Of a stretch of DNA of 64,000 nt, positions 10,418 through 20,882 are shown piece by piece (positions within the stretch are counted from its first letter, which is position 1; each line of letters begins with the position of its first letter). A program made the translations under genes and the position numbers. The notes beneath the pieces are model-generated. The model saw only the letters and a program-made list of their open reading frames with translations, was not told where the DNA came from and made no database searches. Source of the DNA: Cryphonectria parasitica EP155 (lineage: Eukaryota > Ascomycota > Sordariomycetes > Diaporthales > Cryphonectriaceae); contig NW_024468912.1 in the NCBI RefSeq assembly GCF_011745365.1, forward strand, positions 248,001-312,000, given 5' to 3'.

Positions 10418-13281
10418 CAAAGGGTGACTGATTACATACTTGTCGGCTTCCTTCAAGATGAATTGCACGATTATCCTACCACCAGCAACTTAGCTGTGAG
10501 AGTACACGCCGATGAGTATACGCTTAACCGCGAGTACGAATCATACTTGGTTCTTGTGAATTTACAATATCTTACTGAGGATGTTTGGACTGCCTGGCTG
10601 TAACCCCTAACCCTGCCTTTCCTCCACGCCCTACTGTGCCGGTCATAACGTGGGCTACTGTATGTATATATATATCTCCTCGAGTAGAATAAAACCCTCC
10701 TCTGCTAGGGACATGTTTTCGGTCCCCAAAGCTTACTGTGCAGCTATAACACCCACTTGTAAAAATTACCGAACGTCCATGCCATTGCAAGTGTGCGGTA
10801 TTAACGCATCAAGTCGAATACAACATTTTCAACCTCAAAAATGTTTGAAAAGCCATGTGTTAATGACTACTGGCACATCAGGGGCTCTGAGCCCGCCCTA
10901 GGACACAGGTGTTGTCTTGAGGGAGCGGATTGTCTGGGAACTCTGCTGACAAACAACGATATGGCACGTTCAGATCTAGGAATGACAGACCCAGGACGAA
11001 GCTATAGAACAGTGAAGGCAAAGAAGAAGGGAGTCAATTTCAGCAGATATCTTTTCTTGGACAGTAATTACTGAAGATGCGATGCTTCAGAGCGGCTTAA
11101 ATTAAACTTTTCACCTCACTTATATACCCAAGATGTGACCGTGGGTCTTTTTGGTTTGAAGAACTCATCAAGGAAACAGTTGGGTTCTTGAGACATTATT
11201 TGATTAATTATAGGTTGAGATCAGAAAGAGTAACCTAGTCCAATGATCATTCAAACACAATGTAACTCAAGACCAACGTAAATCACAGTGAAAAGGTGGG
11301 AGGGGGAGCTTTGCTGAATCTTTGCAGCCATGATGAACAACAACATTGGAACAGGTCATTCATGCCTTTGCATCCAATGGTATGAATGCCCTTTCCTGCG
11401 CTCTAATATATCTCCGTGCCGCCATGTTCAGTTCAGGTACGACTTCTAGTTTCAGACCAGAACGGCAAAAGATACCAAAAGGAGACCGATGATTTTACAA
11501 GAAAAGGCAAATGTAACTCTCTGTGATGAACAATGAGTGGCACGTCGGTATTTGACAGTTAGTAAGACCTTTCAGTATTGATCACCGAGCATTTAGTATC
11601 AAGGTGGTCCTGGAAGATGCGTGTCACGCAGGCAAAGCATATTGGTAGGCCTACGTACAATACGAGCACGGTATTTTCAGGGTCTGCATGGCGAGAAAAA
11701 GAACGTGGATTGACTTCTTAGCTACTGGTCAGCTTTGAATGTATCTGTACCTGTCCAAGTACTTGCATCCATGATACAGCGCACCTGCGTGTGGCTCAAT
11801 AAGATACCTAATCTAGTCCTGATCGATGCATTGAAACTACACCTTATCTCCTCGATAAGGCTTGATGGGGCAAATGCACAGAGTCATCCGGAGCTAAGGC
11901 GGTCCTTTAGAGCCTGCTGTGTCAACTACAAAGATGCGTTTTTCCTGTCTTCCAATCGAAGAGTCCCTTCCTGCGATCACTCGCGTCCAACTCAAATTGA
12001 CATAATCTATTAATATCCAACGGGCGGGTGAACCCGACATTATATCCGACATGGTCCCCTGACCGGAAACAGGACCTAATCCCAGTAAATAACCCATTGA
12101 ATAATATGTTGGCAAAATTGACAAGAGTGAACACGACGCGTGAGAATGCCCAATACCCAACTGATACGAAGCATGACTGACTTGAACGTACTTGATATCT
12201 CGCATGAATGATCCCGTATGCTTTAGAGTTTCCTGGCTCGATGGTCGTGATGTTGATGTCCAGTTTTGAGCTTCACGCCATCCAACGAGCTGAAATCCCT
12301 ACATACGCCCTGCCATGATTACAAAGGGTTACTGCTCCCATCTTTTCTCAGTGAATAATCGAGTAGTATTACAAACCGTTGGCTAACATTGTCATCCATG
12401 GCTTCGCTTCACATAGCGAACAATCGGTGAGACCGGATGGAGCGTATTTCCATTGAGCAAGGACGAGGGAGGTTTCAGCCCTGAACGATATCTCGGTAAA
12501 TCAGTCGTGGCAACTCCAAGAAACCGGGAGAGCTATCCTATGGACGAGAACAAGTCATTGCACCAATAGTGACCAGCACACACTAAGCTCTGAATGTCCA
12601 CTAGTACAGGAGGTCTGCAACCTGGAGGGTAGTAAGAAATGTTCAGGGGGTCAACCGAGGCCACAGACTGGCCTTTGCACGCGGTCTGATCAGTCCTCAC
12701 CCCCTGAGAAGCGACCCGTTAAAATTGAAGAATTGTGTGTGGCGCAGCATTACGCAACCGCATCCAGCCCATAGAAGGTCCCCCAGTGAAACCCGTCACG
12801 CAAGCATTTGGCTTATGTGATCAGTGCAGATTTTGCAGTCTTCGGCACCCCAAGGCCGGGAAGGACTCGACCCTCTGCGAGGCGGTTCGGATGAAGGTGG
12901 CCGGCTGGCTTTTTCAAGTGTTTTCGTCGCCAAGCTGACGGGCCGCACCCCCTAAAAGTTTTGACGTCGGCTTGCGCGTCGCACGGTTGGCCAGCGAAGG
13001 GGCCTTGACCGTTGTTGGAAGCCAGTCTTCGAGAAGCCCCAGATTTAGCGACCATGTACCCACATCCAATCAAATGAACCCCAGTGTTCTGCCAGGTACA
13101 GACGAACTTGCCCCTTTGTCCGGTCCACTTACAGCCAGTCATTCCGCTTCCAGTTGCATGGTACTGTAGCAATCAGGGCAATACGAGATCGAGCGCTTCG
13201 GGAGATCAACAACTCTCCGTCGTCATGGGTGGACCGCGGCCAGACCTTGGTCGATGTTTGATGGCGCAAAACAAAATGGCC

Positions 13282-13289
13282 TTTATAAG
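13282..13289 (+). promoter_or_regulatory. TATA-like element of GH17 gene
   Basis: TTTATAAG lies about 240 bp before the chosen GH17 start, in an otherwise mixed-composition promoter. It would place transcription initiation downstream of the in-frame ATG at 13254, which supports 13530 as the real start. Confidence 0.4.
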
Positions 13290-13529
13290 TGGTCTTGGGA
13301 ACGGTCTCTTCTATCAGCCAGAAAGAGAGACCTCCTCTCACGCCCGCATCTTCGTCACTCTTTGGGAAGAAATATTTCCTGGGTACACACTCTTTTTTGT
13401 TGTTGCTTGATATTATATAGAAAAATTTGCTTCTTAATACCAACTTTCGACACTCGTTCAGTCGCAATCCTTTTTTTCCTTCCTTCGACCATCGCCAATT
13501 TTCCTCAACATATCCCCTTTACCGTCACA

Positions 13530-14852
13530 ATGGTCTGCGTCAAGAAGAGCGCCTCAGCAGTTGCTGCTGTGGCCACTGCAGGATCCTCCGTCTACCAGGC
13601 CTCCACCGGCGTCCCAACAGCCACATCCTCCACCTCGGTGCCTACGACAGCCTCTCTCATCGGCTCCAACTCGACATCAGTCGCCAACACAACATCTGCT
13701 GTGGCGACGACGGGGAGCGTGACCGCGGCGAACTCTGGTATCAAGGGTTTCAACTACGCCGCCTTCTTCCTGGACTACACCGCAAAGCAGCAGTCTGATT
13801 TCGAGTATGAGTTCAAGCGTGCGCAGGAGCTTACCAACACGTCGGGCTGGACCAGTGCCCGTCTGTACACCATGAGTACGTACTTTTATAATTTTTACTT
13901 TGCTAGTCATGTGCTTTTTTGGCATTTCTTTTGTTACTATTTTTTTTTTTTTTTTTTTTGGTTTCTTTTCCCCTGCTGTAGCGATGCCGCTGGGGATCCA
14001 TTGATCGTCCCTCTGTTGTGCAGCAAGGATCTGACCTGATCTACAGTCCAGTACGACACCACCAGCGATCCGATCGAGGCCATCCCGGCGGCGATCGCCA
14101 CAAACACCAGCCTGCTTCTGGGTCTGTGGGTTTCTGGCAGCGACTCGGCCATCACCAACGAGATTGCAGCTCTGCAGGCGGCCATCACCACGTATGGTAC
14201 CGACTTCACCAACCTTGTCCAGGGTATCTCTGTGGGAAGCGAGGACCTGTACCGTGACGCCGAGGGCGACGCCAGCGACCCTGGCAACACTGTCGACAAC
14301 CTCATCGACTACATTTCCCAGGTGCGCACCGCCATCTCCGGCACTGGCCTGGCCGACGTGCCCGTTGGCCATGTGGATACCTATGACTCCTTCGAGAACG
14401 CCACCAACACCAAGATCATCGAGTACATCGACTGGATTGGCTTTGATGGCTACCCTTACTGGGAGAGCTCCAACGGCAACGCCATCGAGAATGCCCACGA
14501 CCTGTTCTACACCGGCCTGAACAAGACCACCAACATCGCCCAGGGCAAGCCTGTCTGGGTCAGCGAGACCGGCTGGCCTGCGACCGGTGAGAACTACGGC
14601 GAGGCTGTGGCCAGCGCCGAGAACGCCCGGACCTACTGGAAGGAGATTGCCTGCGAGCTTATTGCTGCCAACATCAACCTGTGGTGGTACGACCTGCAGG
14701 AGTCCCAGGAGGCCCAGGCGAACCCTGACTTCGGTATCTTCCCTGCCGGCGACCTGATGACTGTTGAGCAGAGATACGATCTCTCTTGCGTAAGCTTTCC
14801 ACCATGATATCTCTTTGACACGATAAAAGCTTGCTGACTCCAAGAATAGTAA
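13530..14852 (+). CDS. Secreted GH17 beta-1,3-glucanase (Bgl2/Scw/EglC type)
   Basis: A cell-wall endo-beta-1,3-glucanase or glucanosyltransferase-like enzyme. Exons are 13530-13875, 14047-14789 and 14850-14852, giving 363 residues. The N-terminus MVCVKKSASAVAAVATAG is a weak, Ala/Val-rich secretion signal followed by a Ser/Thr-rich stretch likely to be O-glycosylated. The GH17 core starts at GIKGFNYAAFF. The acid/base Glu is in QGISVGSEDLYR and the nucleophile in PVWVSETGWPATG. The C-terminal WWYDLQESQ...FGIF is family-typical, and no GPI tail is seen. The last splice (14790-14849) joins the Cys codon directly to TAA, so the final coding exon is only the stop codon; retention of that intron would add four residues. 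Intron 1 carries a T20 run. Confidence 0.88.
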
Positions 14853-16757
14853 ATGCCGATGGAACCAGAACCAATTTTTACTTCATTGAGAAGATGGATT
14901 TCCGGACTGCTAGACTTGGGCCATTTCTAGGTCTCATTAATGGAAGTTTAAAACTGCTCGCGAAGCAACCAGTCCCTGCTCCAAGCCCGCATTGGTGACC
15001 TTGATTTGTATGAAGTAGCCCCAGTATCCACCCACGATTTATGATGTCTCGGTTCCCTCCCAACTTTTCGAGCTGGGAACTCTTGAGAATTTACCAGAGG
15101 TATCATTGTTCACGCACGCATCTAGGCACGTTTGTCCTGTTTCGTTAAATGTCGTTCTTGAGCTAAGATGCACTTATAGCTGAGGGCCCAGATGTCAATT
15201 AGTGTCAATGGATCAACGCCTACTGTTACTGGTAGTATCAGTGTAGATTAGTAGAACAAAAGCTGAGAGAGAGAGGGAGGAAGAAAGCTGTACAAATACT
15301 CGTCAACTATGCCGGCGGTGCTGAGCCAGCCAACCCTAACCCTTGCCCGTTCTCTATACTTAGCCGACGACATTCAACATTCACGCACACAGGTGCATTC
15401 GGAATTCTACACAGCATTTCAAGACTTGCCTCAGGGCAGATTTAGCTCACTTACGATAAGAACTATAGGTGGATGTATATATATATATGACAAGTCCCAC
15501 ACGCAAATTGTATGCGATCAAGTTTGGCAAGAGGGTCTGTTGACTTCATTTGATCCGTGATCACAGTGTCTTCTTTTCATGTTATGCTCTCGAGTATCCC
15601 GACCCAGGCACTTTGACTGTTAATTAATTCCAGGATCTCGCTCCCTCCACGCGGCCACTCCCAGTACTATCTACAGGGTACTGATCCAGCTGGACAGAGC
15701 AATCCCTCCACGGGCCTGGCCGTCCAATGTTCGTGCCGTGGCAAGATCTGTCACATGCCACATGTTGTGCAGTCTACCTCAAAAATTTTTCACTTGCCTT
15801 ATCCTTGACAGATATTAGCAGAAACATGTGTCCAAAGCGATTTCAATTACATACTATGTAGTGATACCCTATTACACATGGCGTGGTTCTTACACGGTTC
15901 GGTGGGGGGGGTAACGGAAAAGTAATCGACCGAAGGATCGTCCAGGTACCATCAGTGCACTTGGCGTGCATCACTGCGGGGCTCTCTCTCTTTCTTTCTT
16001 TCTCTCTCTATCGACGTACGGCGCCGATGCGCAACACAGCTGTAAGTCGGGAAGGCTCATGGAAGCCCACAGTTGCATGCCAAAGGTCCCAGTCAAGTCG
16101 ATAATTACACTCTCTCGTTGGAGGACAACACTTCTCAGCACTTCTAGTCCATAGGTTGAGAAAGTAGATTCATACCCCATCAGGAGGATTCCCCCGCACG
16201 AAATCTTCATGGAGGATTAAGAATGACCAACAGCAGCGGCAGGGCTTGCCACCAGGTAATATATGGCTAGCGGGACAAGGAGCGGCAACCCTTCACTGCT
16301 TGCCCAGCGTGCCCAGCGTAGCCCAGCCAGCCAGCAATGCCCAGGTGCCCTCCACTGCCAAGCAACATGCTGCCAGCCGACCAGCCGGGGGGCACAGCCC
16401 GGTGTGTATAAGCGAATCAGCACACTCGACATGCTGATCGTCTTATCGACACTAACCAGGTCCATGCATGCCACACGCTGAACAGGTACAAAGATTGACG
16501 AAAGCGGAGCTGCTGTATATTGTGTTTGTGTACCGTTGCATTCCCAAGCTCAGCCAAAATCCCATGGTCTCGTGCGCCTTTTCTTTTTCTTTGCCCATCT
16601 CTTACCTTTTCTCCCATCTTCTTTTTCCGAATCGGCTTCGATTCTACCATCTTTCCCCCCTTCGGTCGATCCTCGCGCGACCAAGACAATAGATGTTCCT
16701 GAACCCGACTGCACTCTCTTCCGCCAAACGATATTGTGGGTCCATGTCGCCGCCACC
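14853..16757. other. Intergenic spacer, 1.9 kb
   Basis: No gene is recognised. The segment has short TA and CT microsatellites (about 15475-15488 and 15985-16010), a G7 run near 15904, and a GC-rich GCCCAGC repeat block at 16302-16327. The amino-acid permease promoter and a pyrimidine-rich leader follow (about 16560-16670). Confidence 0.55.
16302..16327 (+). repeat. Short GCCCAGCGT tandem repeat
   Basis: Three near-perfect copies (GCCCAGCGT, GCCCAGCGTA, GCCCAGC) sit about 430 bp upstream of the permease start, followed by CCAGCCAGC. They could be a regulatory array or simple slippage. Confidence 0.5.
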
Positions 16758-18767
16758 ATGAGCGACCTCAACGAGAAACCCAAGTATGGCGACAGCGATG
16801 TCGAGGCCATACGTGCTGACGATGTGACCACTGGAGCAATCACCGAGAATGCTGATGGCCTACAGCGCCGCCTCGCCAACCGGCAGATTCAGCTTCTGGC
16901 CATTGGCGGATCAATTGGCACTGCCCTCTTTGTCAGCATCGGAAATGGGCTCTACGCAGGTGGCCCAGGCAGCCTGTTTCTGGCTTACCTAATCTACAGC
17001 TGCGTCCTCGGTCTCGTGAACAATTGCATGGCAGAGATGGGCACCCTTCACCCCGTCTCTGGCGGCTTCATCCGAATGGCCGGAAAGTGGTGTGACGATG
17101 CTCTCGGATTCACGGCCGGCTGGAATTTCTTCCTCTACGAAGCACTGCTGATCCCTTTCGAGATCACTGCCCTGAATGAGGTCTTGCGTTACTGGAGCGG
17201 CAACATTCCCGCAGGAGCCATCTGTGCAGCGTGTATTGTCCTCTATGCGTGAGATCCACCCTCTTTGGTTGAACTGTTGATTGCGGGTGACACAATTTGC
17301 AGGCGTGGCCCGGTTCCCTGTTGTTACTACTGTTGTTGTCGTCATCTTCCTCTCCCGACAACCCCTCCCTTTGCCGGACTCCTTCCCCTTCCTCTTTGTT
17401 CGATCTGGGAATCTTGACTAAATTCTGCTTGTGAACCTTAGTCTTCTGAATGGCCTGGCTGTAAGGGCCTATGGAGAGGCAGAATTCTGGCTCTCCGGCG
17501 GCAAGGTCATTCTCATCTTCATGCTGTTCTCGTTCACTCTGGTGACCATGTGTGGCGGCAATCCTCAACACGATGCGTATGGCTTTCGCTATTGGAGCAA
17601 TCCAGGCGCTTTCGCCGAACACCACTCAACAGGTAGCCTGGGCCGGTTCGAGGGCTTCCTCGCTGCCCTGTGGTCTGCATCCTTCACCGTCGTCGGCCCG
17701 GAGTACATCGCAATGGCAGCGGCCGAGGCCAAGCGCCCTTCTGTATATGTCAGGACCGCTTTCAAGACAGTCTATTGGCGCTTTGGCATCTTCTTCATTC
17801 TGGGTGCCCTTTGTGTCGGCATTGTGATTCCATACAATGATCCAACCCTCGTTGGGATCGAGGAGGGCAAACTCGGTGGAAGCGGTACTGCTGCTGCCTC
17901 GCCTTATGTCATTGCCATGTACGTTGTTTCTCGGAAGGCTACGTCTCATTCAGGTCTCCATAATGTTTCATGGATGACTGATATGCGACCGTGATGATTC
18001 GTATCAGCCGAATCAACCCTTCAGTTCAGCCGCATAGCTAATTCCTCCCGTGATACAGGAAAAATCTTGGCATCGGGGTCTTGCCGGACGTCACCAATGC
18101 CCTCATGCTAACCAGCATCTTTTCCGCCGGCAATACCTATACGTACGCGGCGACGCGCAGTCTCTACGGCCTTGCCCTGGAGGGTCGTGCCCCCAGATTC
18201 CTCCGCAAGACGACGAGGAACGGTGTGCCGATCTATGCCTTCGCCATCGTTATGTGCTTCCCCTTCCTCTCGTTTCTCCAGCTGTCGAGCAGCTCGAACA
18301 CGGTCCTCACGTGGCTCATCAATCTCATCACCGCCGGGGGCATCATCAACTATATCATCATGTCCGTCACCTACCTGTTTTTCTACCGAGCCTGCGTCGT
18401 GCAGAACGTCGATCGGACAGGGTTCCCCTACTGCGGAAGATTCCAGCCGTACAGCGCCTGGATTGCGTTGATTGCCGAGACGCTGGTCGTCATCTTCTAC
18501 GGCTATTCCAGCTTCACCCCGTGGGACGTCTCAACTTTCTTCACGTACTACACCATGGTCATACTCGCGCCAATCTTATTTTTCGGGTGGAAGCTCATTC
18601 ATAGGACAAAGAGGGTCAAGCCTGAGGATGCAGATATTGTCTGGGAGAGGCCAATTGTCGCAGCCTACGAAGCCAGTTTCATCAGCCCTCCGATTGGTTT
18701 TTGGACGGAAATGGTACAGTTGGTCGGCTTCAAGAGGCATGTCAAAGAAGAGCAGATGATGGAATGA
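16758..18767 (+). CDS. Amino-acid permease, YAT/APC family
   Basis: A plasma-membrane proton-coupled amino-acid transporter with about 12 TM segments. Exons are 16758-17248, 17442-17918 and 18059-18767, giving 558 residues. The signature RRLANRQIQLLAIGGSIGTA begins TM1 after a hydrophilic N-tail. Later segments include LHPVSGGFIRMAGKWCDD, the conserved SFTVVGPEYIAMAAAEAKRP, and FSAGNTYTYAATRSLYGLA in the second half. The start at 16758 has a perfect GCCACCATGA context. The frame is open upstream to an ATG at 16536, but that stretch is pyrimidine-rich leader. The hydrophilic C-tail ends in a charged EEQMME. Substrate specificity cannot be assigned. Intron 1 (192 bp) is long and pyrimidine-rich. 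Confidence 0.92.
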
Positions 18768-19215
18768 GCTGTTTGTTCAGACCAGGTTACAGATGAATGC
18801 ACAATATTCATAAAGTCTTCATTTGGCGAATCTTAGCTCCTACATCTGTTGAACTGCTACTGTGTCATCCTAGTGTAGGAAAAACCAAGGCATCATAAAA
18901 GTTGTGCACCAATAGTGGCCTGCACCTGAGCTCCATAGTACCAGAGTAATGAAAATATCACACGTAATTTATTGCCTTCTCTTTGAGTTGCATTCTAAGG
19001 GTTGGTAGTGGCTTAAATCCGCAAATAGTGAAAGCACATACGCCTTCAATACACCGTCTATTATAGTTACATCGAATATGTCGTTAAGTCATTCAGAATT
19101 TTGAGGACTCCAAGATATGCTAGAATCCATGATAGATGTAGACTACTGCCCGTGGTCAAACTGAACCCAATATACTTCCATGTTGATTATCTTTTCCTCG
19201 CCAATTTTTCCTCAC
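18768..19215. other. Convergent intergenic, permease and GH72-like gene
   Basis: AT-rich 3'-flanking sequence; no gene is seen. Confidence 0.6.
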
Positions 19216-20882
19216 TTATGCTCGAATCGCTTTTGCCCGTGAACCGATGTCCATCTCATCGATGTCCTCGATCCTGACCTCCAACCACGCCTTCTGATCA
19301 AGTTTATTCCGAATGCCACTCCAGTCTGCAAGACTATATGGAAGAGCATGGCCGGCCCTCCAGTGACTGGAGATTGGCGGGATATCCTGCGGCGTTCTGT
19401 CTGGCTCAGACCGTACTCTCGCCAGATCCGGCGAGTTCTGGGTCTGCTGTGATGCGGTCTCAAGACCCTCAAGCCTGGCCTTCAGGCTCTCAAAGTCCGG
19501 CAACTTTGTCAGACCTCTCCCGGCCGCTGTCACTTCCTCCTTCACCAGACCATAGCCCCAATGGCCTGAGCGGTTGTCCAGCGAGTCGTAGAACTCGTAT
19601 GCTATTCCTCCCGAAAAGACGGCGGTCATCGCAGACGAGTAGATTGCCGAAGTTTCCTGAAAGATTCGCTTCCCACATGCACCAAGATTGCAGCCGTACT
19701 GGGAGAAGAAGATCGGGATTTTCGAGTTGTTGAACGTCTTCAGCTAATTCACCTTTTTTAGCCCCTGTGCAAGATTACTGGTTAGGAAGCAAGAAAAACA
19801 CTTACTTCCGCATCATAGCCGGCCAATTGCATGGTGGACTCGCCGCACCAGTTGAAGTTCGCATACTGGCCAAACATTAACATTTTGCCAAGATCAAGTT
19901 GGATGAGACACAATGGTTTCATATGGTGGCCTGCTTACACAAAAGAAATCAACTGTCTCCTCCTGTTCGCCGGCCGTGAAATAGTCGAAGGTGGTCTTGA
20001 GTATTAGCCTGCCATTCGAGGCGCTATAACCGACTGAAAGTTATTGGCATTAGCATGGGATCACGAAGGCTATGTAGGAGTAAGTGAATGATAGTCCAGC
20101 GCAGTGGGGAACCTTCTGGACGAGGTCTAGCTCTGAGCTGGCTGCTGAGGTACTTACTCGGTAGCTGGCGTTGGTCCAAGGTCTTCGCGGCAGTAGACAT
20201 GTACTTCTTGATGTCCCGTATCACTGTCTTGATCATTGGAGCAGCTGCCGTGGAATAGATAGTACTCAGGGCCCCGTTTGCAACGATGAGTCCCAGTGTG
20301 TTTGAGTACTGTGACATGCAGTCCACGGTTGCAAAGCAGTCCTCAAGCAATTGCTGGCTGTATGGGCGGAACGTTGTTGTGGTTCCAGCACTATCTGTTG
20401 TGCTTGCTGCGGTAGGCAGGCCCTGTTCAAAGGTTAATATGGTGGCGCCTGCGCTAGGGCTGCCCTTCAGAACTCACAACGACAACATAGATGCCGGCTT
20501 CTGCAAGAAGCTTCATGGCCTTGCCATGGTCTTGAGTACTGTCAACGAAATCTGACCATCGTATTAGCTATTGACTTGTCAATCCAGACAAGAAAGAAAA
20601 GGGTGACGATATGTACCAACGAAGAGCACATTGAGGCCTAACTCCTTGAACAGTGAGACATCTCGCTCGAGGTCGCCCAGCCTATCTTCAACAAGTGCAT
20701 CGCGAGCGGTCCGACTATGAAGGCGGTACACGACTCCCTTGATGAGGAACTAAAGACGAGAAGTTTCTATTAGTATGGACCGTCATATTGTGTTGGATTG
20801 CCTTTGTTCGTACCCTCGCACCATCTTTGCAGAAGAACCTTCCCCGGACGGTGATCGAAGCGGTAGTATTGTTAACCGTCAT
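19216..20882 (-). CDS. GH72 glucanosyltransferase-like protein lacking both catalytic glutamates
   Basis: A homologue of Gas/Gel beta-1,3-glucanosyltransferases. Seven exons are read: 20882-20814, 20749-20617, 20551-20478, 20422-20158, 20033-19939, 19865-19806 and 19743-19216, giving 407 residues with no internal stop. Landmarks are ITVRGRFFCKDGARFLIKGV at the N-terminus, DFFCYANFNWCGEST, PIFFSQYGCNLGACGKR and FSGGIAYEFYDSLDN. The conserved acid/base NE pair is NG (Gly142, codon 20275-20273) and the nucleophile of FFSEYGCN is Gln (Gln247, codon 19701-19699). Their spacing of 105 residues fits the two active-site positions of active members. No signal peptide, GPI tail or X8 Cys-rich module is visible; a secretion signal might lie on a missed 5' exon. 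It is probably a non-catalytic paralogue that binds glucan or regulates, or a gene drifting to loss; intact splicing favours the former. Confidence 0.8.

Larger units (their letters stand above)
10209..13529. other. Gene-poor spacer, 3.3 kb
   Basis: No open frame here has recognisable domains or plausible exon structure. The first 300 bp contain the P450 promoter. The last 300 bp contain the GH17 promoter, with a TATA-like CTTTATAAG at 13281. This is probably the right border of the polyketide cluster. Confidence 0.55.

Noticed and set aside
13254..13529. In-frame upstream ATG extending the GH17 protein by 92 residues
   Set aside because: It lies before the TATA-like element at 13282, and the extension has no homology-like content; 13530 directly precedes a plausible signal peptide.
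13677..14843. 388-codon antisense frame across the GH17 gene
   Set aside because: It is a mirror of GC-rich codon bias in the real gene; it spans the GH17 introns and has no domain.
16536..16757. In-frame extension of the amino-acid permease
   Set aside because: The stretch is pyrimidine-rich leader with an odd Phe/Ser/Pro composition; 16758 has a perfect Kozak context and a normal permease N-tail.
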